A DNA stretch of 64,000 nt from Anaeramoeba flamelloides (taxonomy: Eukaryota > Metamonada > Anaeramoebidae): the NCBI GenBank assembly GCA_027625915.1, contig JANTQA010000063.1, forward strand, positions 5,909,501 to 5,973,500. Direction: 5' to 3'. Both the position numbers and the translations under genes were made by a program. Every line of letters begins with the position of its first letter. Position 1 is the first letter of the stretch. Positions 1 to 12,700 of this stretch are shown one piece after another. Under the pieces are notes generated by a model that was given only the letters and a program-made list of their open reading frames with translations, did no database searches and was not told where the DNA came from.

Positions 1-1289
1 AAAAAGTAAAAGCAATTTAAATAAGAAACAAGAGTAACTTTTCAGAATAATTCATTATATTATTATCAATCCATCAACAAATACAAAATATATTTAAATC
101 TCCCCTTTTTAATCGAAATCTGATAGAGGAGATGATTTTGTATATCTCAAAAATATTAATTTTTTTAAAGCCCTAGTACCAATAAAATTTATAAAAGTCC
201 ATTTTTTTTTCTAATTTTTTCAAACTTCTTTTTCAAATAACCCATAAACAAAAAGTTGTCTGGCATATAAAAATGATTACTATATAAACTTATCCAAATA
301 CTTGGTTCAAAAATATAACTTTAAGATATTCCAAAAAAGTTAATAAAAAAAAAAATGACAAAAAACTGGTCCATTTTTTGTTTTTATACTCGAACTAGGA
401 CTTGAAAAAAATGTTAATGATTGATCAACTAAAGAAAAACTCCATACAAAAAGAAAGTTTTCTAAATACTTATATTATACATAATTGGTTATTTCTTTTT
501 CATCATTTATGATAATTTTATTAATTGATCTTGTTTTTTATTTATATATTATACTCAAGTCACAAATTAAAAATCCTATTGTTCTTTTTTTTTCCAAATT
601 GATTTTGATCAAAAAAAAAAAAAAATTAAATTGAAATGATTTTTTTTTTTGAAAAAAGTGAAACATCAGTTTAATTGTTACAATATTTCAACGATTTCAA
701 ATAGAAATATATTTATAAATAATTTTTGAAAAATAATCATTACATGATAAACAAAATTTATCTCCTCTTGAGTTAATTAAAAAATAAAAACTGGGTTATT
801 TGACAAAATGTGTTACAAAAAAATATGATTTTTTTCAGAAACACAAATGATTTTTAAAATAATGGTTAATAGAATAATTATACTTTTTGTTTGCAGTCAG
901 TTTTTCGATTTGAAAATCTGTTTTCAATTTTTTTTTTTTTAACAAATACCCTCTTTTTGAAATTTAATTCATATCAAATTTGTGTTAATTTCTCTGTTCT
1001 AAATTATCTCTTTTATTTCGGTTTTTCGTTCACCTAAAAGAAAAGTAAAACCCACAACCAATAAAAAAGAATCAAAAAAAATAAATTATATTAAGCTCAA
1101 AAACAATTTTTTTATATTTAATTATTTTTCAAAGGATTTAACAGTTGTTTTGGGGATTTGGTTAAAATATTTGTATATTTATTTTCTATGGAATTGACCA
1201 GCCTATGAAAATAATCACAAAATCTGGATATTAGAAATATATAAAAAAAATATCCAGTCTATAAAATTTAATAATTGTATTGTTAAAAC

Positions 1290-1485
1290 AGATGCTTACA
1301 CTTCTAAGAAAAAAATATTCAAGGAAATTTAAATCACAAGAAAAATCTCAAATTAAGGCACAAAATTCAAATTCTTATAAAATAATTTGAATAAAAAAAA
1401 TATCTAAAAAATGTAGTTTAATTTCAGATTTTTTCATTGTCTTAAATTGTGTTGTAAGTGTGTGTCTTAAAAGTAGAACTGGCGG
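1290..1485. mobile_element. Family A foldback element, degenerate copy 1
   Basis: An approximate palindrome of about 195 bp. The left arm carries a version of the family core (TCTCAAATTAAGGCACAAAA) and the right arm ends TCTTAAAAGTAGAACTGG. It is clearly more diverged than the four other copies in the window and is followed within 10 bp by a long A-run. Confidence 0.6.
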
Positions 1486-1493
1486 AATTATAT

Positions 1494-1530
<37 letters not shown>

Positions 1531-1604
1531 ATCATGTTTATTATCCCTTGTGGATAATAACCTTATTTAATGAGTTTTTGATAAAATATCAAAATAAAAT
1601 TTTA

Positions 1605-2115
1605 GGAATTTGGGAAGTTCCCTAAAGTGTCATAGAGTGCCTAGGTTTTTTTTTTAATTTTTGAAAAAAAAAAGAAAATTTGAAATTTTTAATTTTTGAA
1701 AAAAAAAAGACAATTTGAAATTTTCAATTTATTTTTAAAAGTAAAAAAATTCCTAACGGTACTTTTCGAGAATTTAAACTAATAGAGTAAAAATTTTAAT
1801 TTTACTCAATTCTTTTGAATTTTGAAAATATTAAATACTTTTTTCTTTAGGTTTTCTGTTTTATTTGTAAAATCAATAGATTTTCGTTAGGTTTTTTTGA
1901 TTTTTCTATTTATTTCGAAAATCAATAGATTTTAGAAATAAAATAGAAAACCTTAAAAAAGCCTAAAAAACGTCACAAATAAACATTAAACTCAAAAAAA
2001 CTATCATTGGTTTTTTTAAATTTCAGAAATAAACTGAAAATTAAATAAATTTTGTTTTTAATTTCTTAAATTAAAACAAAACTAGGTAATCGATGGAACT
2101 CTTCGAGACATTTTT
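1605..2115. mobile_element. Family B foldback element, copy 1
   Basis: Contains the family B modules. The outer ends read AGAGTGCCTAGGTTTTTTTT on the left and, inverted, AAAACTAGGTAATCGATGG on the right. Inside is a palindrome resembling the GAATAGAGTAAAA / TTTTACTCTATTC core, and AAATCAATAGATTTT occurs twice. Similar modules occur near 30.7, 43.9, 54.4 and 59.7 kb. No coding capacity was seen. Confidence 0.55.
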
Positions 2116-2118
2116 AAT

Positions 2119-2290
2119 TGCTGGTATTTGAATACTAAATTGGAAAAATTTTTACTTTATTTTCAGTTTATTTTTTTATATAGAGCCCCAAATTGAAATC
2201 TAGTTCTTTGGGAGTTTAATTTGGAAAAGAGAAATATGGAACTAGGAAGTGGAAATTTTGTTTTTACATTACTAATTCAAATACCGGTAG
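2119..2290. mobile_element. Family J inverted-repeat element, copy 1
   Basis: A MITE-like element of about 170 bp. The left end is CTGGTATTTGAAT and the right end ATTCAAATACCGGTAG, so the termini are inverted copies. Both arms then carry a GGAAAATTTT.ACTT-like segment. A second clear copy lies at 26160-26330, and looser relatives are near 5.63 and 56.6-57.3 kb. Confidence 0.55.
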
Positions 2291-2683
2291 TATTTCCAGA
2301 ATTTTTAAGAATTGAGTAAAAATTATGATATTTATCTATACTTTTAAATTCTTGGCAAATAAAGGACAAAAAAGAGTGTTTAAAAACTCCTCCTTTATAT
2401 AAGAATAAAAAAATTTTTCTGTTTTAGGAATTTAGCTTTCTGAGTTGTTGAAATAATTTTGTCTTTTTATTTAGGTTCTGTGGTTCTTTGAGACTTATAG
2501 AAAAATGTTAGAGTTTTTCATTTTCTTGGGTTCTTTATCAATAGAAAGGAAATTTTTTGTTGAAAAAAAAGACAGCTCTGCTGTTTATAAAAACGAAATT
2601 TTATCAGAAATTTTTTTTTTCTATTTCTTATTTTAAGTTTTTTCAGCTTTTTTATATACTATTTGTTGCAAAATAAATGGAAC

Positions 2684-3088
2684 AAAATTTTCATTCAGCT
2701 TTCCTAAAAGGGTGGTTTATAAATTATCAAACCATATCAAATTTTTGATTTGAAAAACCACCTTAAATTATTAATTTGCCTCTTTTGGAATTGGGGGTCT
2801 TTGATGTTTTTTTTAATTGATGATACTGATAAATTTCTATTTATGTTTGGAAATTTTTTGTTGATTTTCCTTTTTGAAATTATTTTTTCAAGCTTTGAAT
2901 AAAGGATTTTATGAAGTCAAGTCTTAAGAAACTCTGTAAAATTAGTTGTTCTTTTAATATTCTTTTTCAATAACTGTTTGATGTGAAACAGTTCGAAGAT
3001 TTTTAAAAATGAAAATTGAACTAAAAATTTATTGAAATTTATTTGAATTTATTAGTATTTGATTTTTAGAAAGCTGAATGAAAATTTT
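2684..3088. mobile_element. Family P inverted-repeat element, copy 1
   Basis: The 20-bp end AAAATTTTCATTCAGCTTTC at 2684-2703 is repeated exactly in inverted orientation at 3069-3088. The sequence left of the first end (TTGCAAAATAAATGGAAC) also occurs, inverted, at the end of the element near 25.97 kb, so both belong to one non-coding family. The interior has no gene. Confidence 0.55.
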
Positions 3089-3941
3089 GATCTTTTTATT
3101 TTACATTTAACAGTAACTCCCCTTTTCAAAATAACGGTTCCACAATGACTGTATTCAATTTAAAGTTCATATTTTTTGTTAAAACACAAAACAAATAATT
3201 ATTACAATACCTTAAAAAAAATCGTGACTGTAACAAAAATAATGAACAATTATTTCTTTGGAAAACATTTAAATATTCTAAAACACAATGAAATTGCAAT
3301 AAATGGGATTTGAACATACCAAAATATTTATTTCATTGAAAACTTAATTTGAAAAAGTAAAAATATTGATAGTGAATGTGGATTGAAAAGGAAATATCAT
3401 AAATTCTCTCACTTGTTGGTGAATATAATTTTATTTTTCCACATAATACTCTCAAGATTTTATTTTGGATACCAACCGAATAACTTTGATGAAAAAGAAA
3501 TATTTTTTAATTACTAAGACACATAAAAAGTCTCTTTTTTTCGTAATTTGAGATTTATAAAAATGAAACTTTTTGGAATAATATGATGTTTTTTTTTTTT
3601 ATCATTTTATTTACAGAAGGTGAAAAAAATTTTGATCTAAGAATTGTTCTCTTTACCAAAAACAGCCTGGAAAAAAAATATTCAATTTAATTGGAAAAAT
3701 ACTTTTTGGGAAACATTTTCGAGATTTACTTTTTGAGGATTAAGATTATGATCTAAAAAAAAATGCAAACAAAAATACTTTCACATTTGATGAAATTTTT
3801 ATGAACTTTCGACAATTCTAGTCTCTGGTTGGTTATAAGTCACTTTAGTATTTTAGGTGATGGGTGAGAGAAAAGGGAATATTATACAAATTAACAACAA
3901 GAAGATTCATTTTTTTTTTCCATCTAAATAAAAAATAATTA

Positions 3942-5386
3942 ATGAGTATTCAAAAACAGAAGGTGATTGTCCAAGAAACCAACCCCAAAAAAGCAGGGGA
4001 ACCAAAACAAAAAATACCAATACACGTAAGAAATTGGAATTTTTGATCAATTGATTTCTCTTTTTTTAGAGATAAATCGAACTTTTATTTCGAAAAATCT
4101 TAAAAAATGAAATTTTGATAAATAAAAAAAAAAAATAAAAAAAAAAAAATTTATAATTTGAAAAATACTAATAGTGGAGAGAAAAGGCGCCTATTGATTT
4201 AATCAATTTCAGAACCTTTGGAAGCATTACGAAAGGGCTCTTAACACTGACGATTTTTGCGTTCATACAGCCATTTATCAATCGTATTCTGGGATTCCAA
4301 TGTGTCTACGATTGGTTGCCACATATCTCGAGATTGCCGTTAACGTACACAAACTGGTGGCGTTTGACATATCTGTTTCCAATTGCAAGTCTGGGTACAT
4401 TCTTCTCGTGGTATTTCAAGAAACAGTATTTGAAGGGGCAAGTCTCAAGGGCATTTTTAAACAAGGTCTCGCTGATAACACTCTTTGTGTTACCATTTCA
4501 GCTGTTTCTCTTAAGGCCAAAGATTTTTAATGTCTGGGCAGGCTTATTTTTGGCGTTATTCGTGATGAGTGTTACTTTCAAAAGCTTTTCATATATCCAG
4601 GTACTTTTCGAGCACTTGGACAAATCAAAAAATGAAACAGAGAAGGAAAAGGTCCGTGATCAACACAGGACACATGGCTCGATCAAGGAGTTCTGGGAAT
4701 ACTTGGTGAGGCCGTGGCTGATCTATGAGCTTGATCCCCCACGAACAGAAAAAAGAAACTACTTTGAAATCCTAAAGCTCGTTGCAATGATTTTCTTAGC
4801 TCAGACCGTAATCGGCATCAGTGTTTCTGTGGGCTTCCAGGTGATTTATAAAACAGAGTCTCCATGGAAGAATCTTGTGCCAAATCTTATGTGCCTTGGT
4901 GTGCCTAGCTTTATGTTGTGGGCTTCTGCCTTTGTTCAATTCTTTCACGGCGTGTTGACTCTGTGTGCCGAAATCACACGCTATGGCCCCAGAGGGTTTT
5001 ATAGCGACTGGTGGAACAAAAACACCTTGAAAATGTTTTGGCGAGATTGGAACAGGCCAGTCAACTTTTTTGCAATCAAGTATATATACCTCCCCTGCAA
5101 GAGAGTCGGGCTCTCGAGTAATTTGTCTGGCATTATTGTCTTTGTGATCTCTGGTCTCTTGCATGAATATTTGCTTTGGGGAATGTTTGGCAATTGGAAC
5201 TATTGGGTATTTATCATTTTTGTTGGCCAGCCAGTAACAATGATGATTGAAAAAAAATTGAGTGCAAGGCAAATTAAAATAATGGGCGAATTATTAAAAA
5301 TTCTTACCTTCTTTGGAGGGCTCGCCTTCATTGAAATCTTTTATATTAGAAAATATCTGAAATTCCACCCAGAGCATCTTCCTTGA
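3942..5386 (+). CDS. DGAT1/SOAT-family O-acyltransferase (MBOAT)
   Basis: Membrane-bound O-acyltransferase of the ER type that joins fatty acyl-CoA to diacylglycerol or sterol, making triacylglycerol or steryl ester. Two exons are inferred: 3942-4025 and 4175-5386, with a 149-bp GTAAGA...TACTAATAG intron. Both junctions are in phase 0 and give 431 residues. A distal AG at 4211-4212 would put the second exon in the wrong frame. Visible motifs are an RPWLIYELDPPR segment, the family signature FYSDWWN (about 303-309), FWRDWNRPV, and the catalytic-type His in SGLLHEYL (about 358), among several hydrophobic segments. The WNRPV and YELxxPR forms look closer to DGAT1 than to SOAT; substrate is inference. 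Length is slightly short for the family because the N-terminus is short. It stands alone, and the next gene is convergent. Confidence 0.85.
4026..4174 (+). other. Intron of the acyltransferase gene
   Basis: Begins GTAAGA and ends TACTAATAG, 149 bp, phase 0. It contains A-runs and stops in all useful frames. The acceptor was chosen because it opens a frame reading straight into a family-like FRTFGSITKGLLTLTIF segment. Confidence 0.65.
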
Positions 5387-7289
5387 GCTTAATTGGGATT
5401 TTGCAATTAACTATCACCGATATCATTAACTTTGATTTCACTTTATATTTATTAATTTGCTTTTTGTCTTTTTAAAATGGAACAAGAAAAAAATTATTTA
5501 AAAAATGTCAAAGATAGTATAAATTTTTACAATGTCCTTATTTCTGACACTTTATCTAATTGTTTTTTGATCACGCTTTTTTAAAATAACTTTACATTTA
5601 AATATATTGAAAATAATATTATTTTTATTTACTGATATTTGAATTATTAATTGCCAAAATTTTTAACTGATTTTCTATTTTTTATTTCTCAAATAGAATT
5701 CTCAAAGAAGTAAGTTGTAATTTGTGGCTTCTGTTTGAAAAGGGGAATTGAAAAGAAAGTGAATTTTTTTTCAAATTTTAAAATTAAAATACCTGTATTT
5801 GAAAATTATTGTTTGTCTTTTTTATTTTTCTATATCTCTTTCATGCCCAATCCTGTATTTTTTTTTTTTTTTTTTTTTTTTTTCATTGGAGAGGGCAAGA
5901 TTTATATAAAATTAGACATCAATAAAAAATATTTTAATTTTTTTTTATTTGTGTTCTTATAATTATTTATTAACTATATACTATAAAAAAAAAAATGAAA
6001 TTTTGAATTATGGTTTGTTAAGCTATTTGGAAAAGGTTTATTTTTTGTAAATTATTTTGGTTTTTTAATTTGTGTAAAATTTGGTTCAAAAATAAAAGTT
6101 TTATAACTTTTCAAATTATTTTGAATTTTTGAATTCTAAAAACGTATTTTCGAAATAAATTTTTCTCAAGTAGATATTTCCAAAAAAGTAAGTCTTGTTA
6201 TTAAGATTTCATAAAGAATCTCTTTGGCAGTATTTCTATTTATAAATTGGTTCATTATTGGAAAATTATGAGAAATATTAATACTTGATGAATCAGTATC
6301 GATTATGTGTATTTCAAAAGAAAATCATCATAAAATTGCCACAAAAATGAAAAAAAAAAATAATAATTTTTTTTTATAGAAAGAGAAACACAGTTAATTT
6401 CAATTTGGATAAAAATATTGTAATATGATAGGGGTGCAACTATTTTTTAAAATTATAACATATTGTTATAATATTTATTTTTGTTTAAAAATTCATCAAA
6501 ACTCAAATTTTTTTGATAAAAATAATTTTTATGTATAAAATAGAAAATAATACCTTAGATATATTCACAGCTAAAATTTTATCAGATAAAATTATTTCAT
6601 AAACTTTTATTAAAATATTTTCTAATAAATATATAATTTTGATTTTTATAAATGTAAATGTATTATGGTTAATGATTTTTTATTTTAAATAATAATTATC
6701 AAATTTGATTGAAAGAAAGATAGTTTACAATTTATTTAGTACTAATTTTTTTTGGTAAATATCTTATTTTATAATTAGTTTATCAATTTTTCCTTAAAAA
6801 ATGTTAAAAAAAAATAAAATTTACTTTTTTTGGGGAAAATAATGGCATTGTCAATTTCAATAAAAACTCAAAATATGGTAAAAATATAACCACTTTTTAA
6901 AAGATAAAATATAGTTATAACTTTTCTATCCAATTATAATTTTTTTCAAGATTAAACCTCTTATGTAAACTATTTTTCAGATCAATAACAGAAAAATACA
7001 TTATTTTTCACTCTAAAAGATTAAATAAAATCATAATCATAAATTTACATTCCTCTAATTTGTACAATGTCTTACTGTACCCTTTCCAAATAGACGTCGA
7101 ATTTTTTTTTGATATCAAATTTTGATGCTGATATAAATTTTTAAACAGTTAAAAATATCGATTAGAAATCTTATATTAAAAAAGATTTTTATAAAGATGC
7201 CCATACTAAATATTTTTTTCTTAATCAGAAATAAATACATTTTTCGAACCCAAAATGATGTTAAACATGCAATATTCTCTGAGAAATTA

Positions 7290-7893
7290 AACTATTTTTC
7301 AAAAATATTTATTCACATTATAATGTTAATGAAATTTTTTTGAGAGTTTACCCTGTATTCAAATCAAAATAATAGTTTCAAATTTTTTGATTGAATAATT
7401 TTGTCTTTTTCTTTTTCTTTTTCTTTTTTTTTTTTTTTCAAATTGTTGTTTTTCTTTTTTTTAGTTTTAGTTTTTTCTTTTTCTTTTTTTTGTTTTTGTT
7501 TTCTAATTCTTATTACGGTTTTTTTTTCCTTTTTGATACTTTTTTTTTCAAATGATCTTGTGGAAAAAAAAAGATCTTTAAAGAGGCAAATAATCATTAA
7601 GAAAATTGAGACTATGTAATGTCTTTTAAAATAACGGGAGTTGACACAACTTTCGAAAAATTGCAAATTGCAAAAAATCTTCTTGTTAAATTTTTTTTTC
7701 AGTTGAAAGTTCACTAATAAAAAATTAGTAATACTCATTTCAAAAATTGTGACTACACTGAATTTTTTTTAAATTTGAATTTTATTTATTGTTATTATTG
7801 AAATCACAGATTTCTAGCAGATTTAGAATGATTTAAAAGTGAATTGCAAATACAGATATTAATTATTTGTTTTTTATTGAATACTAATATATA

Positions 7894-7924
<31 letters not shown>

Positions 7925-7973
7925 ATATATATATTTCAATTTACTATTTAAGGTAAGTAACAATTTTTGAAAT
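7290..7973 (+). mobile_element. Repeat family CM, copy 1
   Basis: A left block at 7290-7738 contains ATAATGTTAATG, a pyrimidine-rich tract and GAGACTATGTAATGTCTTT. It is followed by a 235-bp inverted-repeat module at 7738-7973, bounded by TTTCAAAAATTGTGAC and GTAACAATTTTTGAAA. The same order of blocks recurs at 21185-21830, and in reverse at 8756-9325. No transposase is visible. Confidence 0.6.
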
Positions 7974-8184
7974 GTGATTTATATAAAATTTATTGATAAA
8001 AAAATAATTTTACTTTGATCAGATCAGAAGATTTTTCTTCAAATAAACTTATTTAAGAAAAAACTTTTTTAAATGTGAGTTATCTTATTTCCATGTTTAA
8101 CTTTTTCAAAAGTGTTATCAACATCATTATTTGATATATAAAAAAATTCAGTGTAGTCTTGGAGCAAATGTATATCAAATATGG

Positions 8185-8500
8185 TTTCAAAAATTGTGAC
8201 TTACCTATAATAATAAATTGAAAAAAAAAATATATATATCTTTTAGTATTCAAGAACAATAAATTATTAAATTGTATTCATAATTCACCTTTGAATAATT
8301 ATATGCTTATGAAAAAATTAGATAATTTAAATAATTTAATAATCAAAACCAAAAACTAAAAAAAAGTGATTCTCAATTATTGAAAGGTGCATTAAGTATT
8401 TTGTATTACTGACTTTTTAATTACAAAATAAAAGGGTTAACAAGAAGTTTTTTTACTGGTTAAATGGATTTAAACAGTCTCTTTTTTAAAAAATTTGTAT
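8185..8500 (-). mobile_element. Repeat family CM, copy 2, shortened
   Basis: An inverted-repeat module at 8185-8386 (ends TTTCAAAAATTGTGACTTAC and GTGATTCTCAATTATTGAAA), followed by part of the left block in reverse. It has the opposite orientation to copy 1 and lacks most of the block seen in copies 1, 3 and 4. Confidence 0.55.
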
Positions 8501-8755
8501 GTGAATTCAAAGAAGTCTTTTTCTGATTTAACTTTTGAAAAAAAAGAATATGAAACCCCAAATAAAAAAAAGTAAAAAGAAAAGAAGAAAAAGAAGTAAA
8601 AAAAAAAATGATATAATTTGAAAATACTTTTTAAAACAAAACTTTTATTTTTTTTTTTGATACGAGCGTTATAAAAAACATAACAAAACCACTTTCATTT
8701 ATATTATAAAGTAATTCAACAGTTTTTGAAATTTTGTTATTTTAACTAAACTCTT

Positions 8756-9144
8756 TTTCAAAAATTGTGACTCACCTGAAATAATAAATTGAAAAAAAAA
8801 AATTATCCTTTAGTATTCAAGAACAATTAATAACTAAATCTGAGTTGTAATTCACTTTTAAGTCATTTTAAATCTATAAAAGACTGATATATTAAAAATT
8901 AAAAAAAAATAAAACCAAAAACCAAAAAAAGAGAGTAACAATTTTTGAAATGAGCATTACTGATTTTTTATTACTGATCTTTCACTGAAAAAAAGTTGAA
9001 CAACAATATTTTTTATGAATAATTAAATCCATTTTCAAAGACATTACATAGTCACAATTTTTATTGTGATTATTTGTCTTTATGAAGATCTCTTTTTTTT
9101 TTCACATGATCTTTTGGGATAAAAAAAAGAAAAAAAAAAAAAAA

Positions 9145-9176
<32 letters not shown>

Positions 9177-9325
9177 GAAAAAGCAAAACTAAAATTGTAA
9201 AAAATTAGAAAAAATGATTCTGATCCAAAAATTTGGACAATATTTTTTGTAAAGAATACTGGAATAAACCCTCAAAACAACTCCCATTAAGATTATAAAG
9301 TGAGTCAAAATTTTTGAAATCTAGT
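8756..9325 (-). mobile_element. Repeat family CM, copy 3
   Basis: A reverse-oriented near-full copy. The module at 8756-8950 is bounded by TTTTCAAAAATTGTGACTCA and AACAATTTTTGAAATGAGC. It is followed by the reversed left block, including AAAGACATTACATAGTC, an A-rich tract and CCTCAAAACAACTCCCATTA, ending at GTGAGTCAAAATTTTTGAAA. The outer ends are therefore also inverted repeats of each other. Confidence 0.65.
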
Positions 9326-9749
9326 TTATTTTCCAATTAGGTATTTTTATAAATTTGTAAGACTGTGGAAGATAATGAAAAAATTTTGACTCACTTTATA
9401 ATCATTCTGTGGTTGTTTTATATCGCTTTATATTTTACAAGCATGAGTATACAAAAAAAATTTAACAAAACATTTCTTTAAAAAAAATAAAATTTTATTT
9501 TAAACAAAGAGTACAAAAATTAATAATATACGATTTGATATTATTCTTGAAATAAATAATAATAAATAAAAAAAAAAAATATTGCAGAAATAAGAATAAT
9601 AATAAAGAAATAAATTAATCTAAAAACATTTTATATATAAATTCAAATTTAATAAAACACATATTAAGAATATAAAACAGCACGCGAGTATATATATATA
9701 TATATATACATTAATGCTATGTATTAAACAAAGAAATTATTCAAGAGTA

Positions 9750-12700
9750 TTAATAATATTGTAGTTTGTAAATTTGTTGATTCATTTTTTTATAAAAGGA
9801 AGTTTGTATAAATTTCGGGTATGAATCTGTTTTCAAAATTTGCAGAATTTGTATTAAAGCTTGGTCAAACAATTTACTGTCTATATTTTGTTTGCTTTCC
9901 AATATATTTTCGATTGTTTTGCGCTCTTCAAAGTTGATATTAATTTGCTCTTGTGATCCATCGAAAATGTAGGTTTCGGCAATCTTCTGTGCAGATATTT
10001 GCACTAATTGAGGAGAATTATGATTAATTTTTTTGTATTGCTGGATGGAGAAAAAGAAGGTTAAGTTTTCCTGTGCGTACTCATGTTTGAGAAATTTGGA
10101 GAACCAATCTAGGCAAATATCATTTTTCAAAACGTCTTCAAAGCTTTTGATTTCAGTTAGATTTTTTCTTTTGTTGGTTGGCTGAGAATTACTTTGATTC
10201 ATTTTTTTTTTAAGATAGTTTTTTATATTATCATTATTGTTAATGTTGTTATTATTATTATCATTATTATTATCATTATTATTATTATGATTATTGTTAT
10301 TATTATTATTATTATGATTAATGATATTTGAATTATTAAGATTTGGGAAAAGGTGATTATAATTTTTATTTAAGAATTTATTATTCTGTTGTTTGAGCGG
10401 GTTATCTAACTCGGTTTTAGGTTCTCTGTTGGGAATTTTCATAATTAATTGATGTATTAAATTTTTGAAAACAAATTCGACATTGACATTTAATTTTGAA
10501 GACACTTGAACAAATGGGCAATGGAAATATTTTGAAAGTTCCACACCATCCTCTTCAGTAATCAATTTCTTTTTTAAATCGTTTTTCAAAGAAACCAAAA
10601 TTAATGGCAAATCGAGCTCCTTGTTCTGTGTTTTGTTAATCTGGTTGCGGTCAACAAGCTTTTTATTTTTTTGTGATTTAATTAATTTGATCATTTTGTA
10701 CACGACCTTCAAGGTATCCAAATATTCTGGGTTTTCGTCAACGGAATAGCCTATAATGAACCCGTCTGCCTTTTTGATCCAGCCTTCTCTGAATGAGGAA
10801 TAAATCTGATCTCCCGAGACGTCCAAAAGGTTGATTATCACGCGTTTATTCGAGTATATCACCTTTAATGAATTTTTGTTTTCGATTGTTGGCAAATAGG
10901 TCTCTGAAAATAGTTTAGTTTTGATTCGCTGTATCAGCTTCGTTTTCCCACACTTCACGGCACCAAATAGCAAAATGGTATATTCGTAATAATTGGGGCT
11001 GTATTCCATGATTTTGTTTTTCAAGTGTAAATAATTCTCCTCGTAGTCAAACGTGATGGGGATTTGGCCCTCGTTCTCTTTCAAATTGGGATCCAATTCC
11101 TTCTCGACTTTGCTTTGGCCAAAGAGGCGTGCGAGGGACATGGCAGTGTTGCCCGATGAATCGACGGCGTCAAGATCCGCGCCGTATTTGATCAACACCT
11201 TGACGCATTCCACATTCCCGTTTCGAGCGGACCTATGCAGCGCGCTTGATTTTTTGTTATCCAATTGATCGACCTTGCCGCCCTTTTGTATTAAGATTTC
11301 GAGTAATTTGGAATACCCCAAGTTTGCTGTCCTATGCACAGACGTCCAGCCCTTTTCGTCTTTTTGGTTGATCAGGCTATTGTTGTCTAGTAATATATTT
11401 AAAATTTCAATGTTCTTGTTGCATGCCTCCATGTCTTCCCTGTCGTTATCGATCGAATGCAAAAATAATTGGAGCGCGTTCCATCCTCTTTTGTCAGTGA
11501 TGTTGAAATCACACCCGTAATCAGACAATAGCATTACCAGTTCCCTTCCGGGGTTTTTGCTCATTAATTTGTGCAATGGGGTTAATCCTAATTTGTCTTG
11601 AAAATTAATAATTTTCTCGATGTTGGGGAAATTTAAACAAAACATTAGAAAATCCAAATTGCCATATTGGCATGCATAGTGAAGTAAAGTTGAATTATTT
11701 TCAAAATTAAGATAAAAGGTGTCTCTTCCGCCATTTGGATCAGCATCGATATCACCCAAGATATAATCGCAATGGCCGATGTAATTCTTCTTGCTCTTAA
11801 GAACATTGGTGTTTTCCTTTTTTTTATTTTTCCTTTTACTATTTTTTCTCTTGATTTTTTTCCTTATCATTTTTTTGATTTCATCAAAATTTTCATTTTT
11901 TAATAATGTTTTTAATTTCGAACTCATTTCGATAAATTTAAGTTCGTCTCCCTCATACTCAGTCTTACTTTTAGTCGTGTCATTATTTTCAGAATTCAAA
12001 ATTGATGTCGACGTTAAAAATTCATTTTTTGAATTGGGGTTTGATAAAATTGTTGAAGATCTGCCCCTATTTTTGAAAAATGGAATGCTTGGTGTGTATA
12101 TTGTTTTTGATCTAGTGATCCTCCTTAAGTACTTTTTGTTTGGAAAGATTAAAGATGATTTCTTTTTAGACTTTGAAGAATCAGTGTCCCTCTTCGTTGT
12201 TGTTGTTGTTGTTGCTGTTGTTGTTGCTGTTGTTGTTTCTATTGCTGTTGTCTTCGAAGAAGAATTTGTTACAAAAGTGGAGGAGGCGATATTTGGGTTA
12301 TTATTTGTTTCTGGGTATAAATTAGTCTGTAGTAATGAGTTTATATTTAATGGGGAACTGTTTTTGGGTGCCGAGCTCGAGAGAGAAGATAACTTTAAAT
12401 TGATATCAAAACTTTTACTGTTAATATTTTTTGTATAGGTATCTAATTCAATGTTTTTTTTGATGATTTTTTCAAATTTTTTTAATTGCTTTTTTTGGAT
12501 ATGCTTTGATAGTTCGATCCTGGTGCAACTAGAGGACCTTTGCTTATTATTTCTTGATTTAAAGCCCAATTGGGTTTTCAATTCATTGCACATTGTTTCA
12601 ATTGAAGTCGATTCTACTAATTCGTCATCTGATCTTATTAAATAATTCTTATCGGGAATATCGATATGCCTTCCATTGCTCTCATTGGCTTGCTTTCCAT

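Larger units (their letters stand above)
1..3941. other. Gene-free region, left end
   Basis: No coding sequence is recognised in this A+T-rich stretch. It holds inverted-repeat elements listed separately (families A, B, J and P) and an A-run of about 34 at 1496-1529 next to the family A copy. The only open frames are short, A/T-driven and lack recognisable motifs. Confidence 0.6.
5387..9749. other. Intergenic region between convergent genes
   Basis: No gene recognised. A loose family J relative lies near 5630-5730, and a T-run of about 25 occurs at 5859-5883. The stretch 7290-9400 is a cluster of inverted copies of one repeat (listed separately). TA microsatellites occur at about 7890-7935 and 9690-9710. 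The long open frames here are translated T- or A-runs. Confidence 0.6.

Noticed and set aside
4300-4530. 76-codon plus-strand frame overlapping the acyltransferase start
   Set aside because: It would follow from using the AG at 4211-4212, but it ends quickly and has no family match. The AG at 4173-4174 joins in phase to the signature-bearing frame.
4796-5272. 158-codon minus-strand frame across the acyltransferase exon
   Set aside because: Antisense shadow; the plus strand carries the FYSDWWN and HEYL signatures.
11791-12438. 215-codon frame on the plus strand inside the LRR-ANK-Ras-RGS gene
   Set aside because: It is the mirror of the Lys/Asn/Ser/Thr-rich linker of the real minus-strand gene and translates to Phe/Leu/Val runs with no motif.
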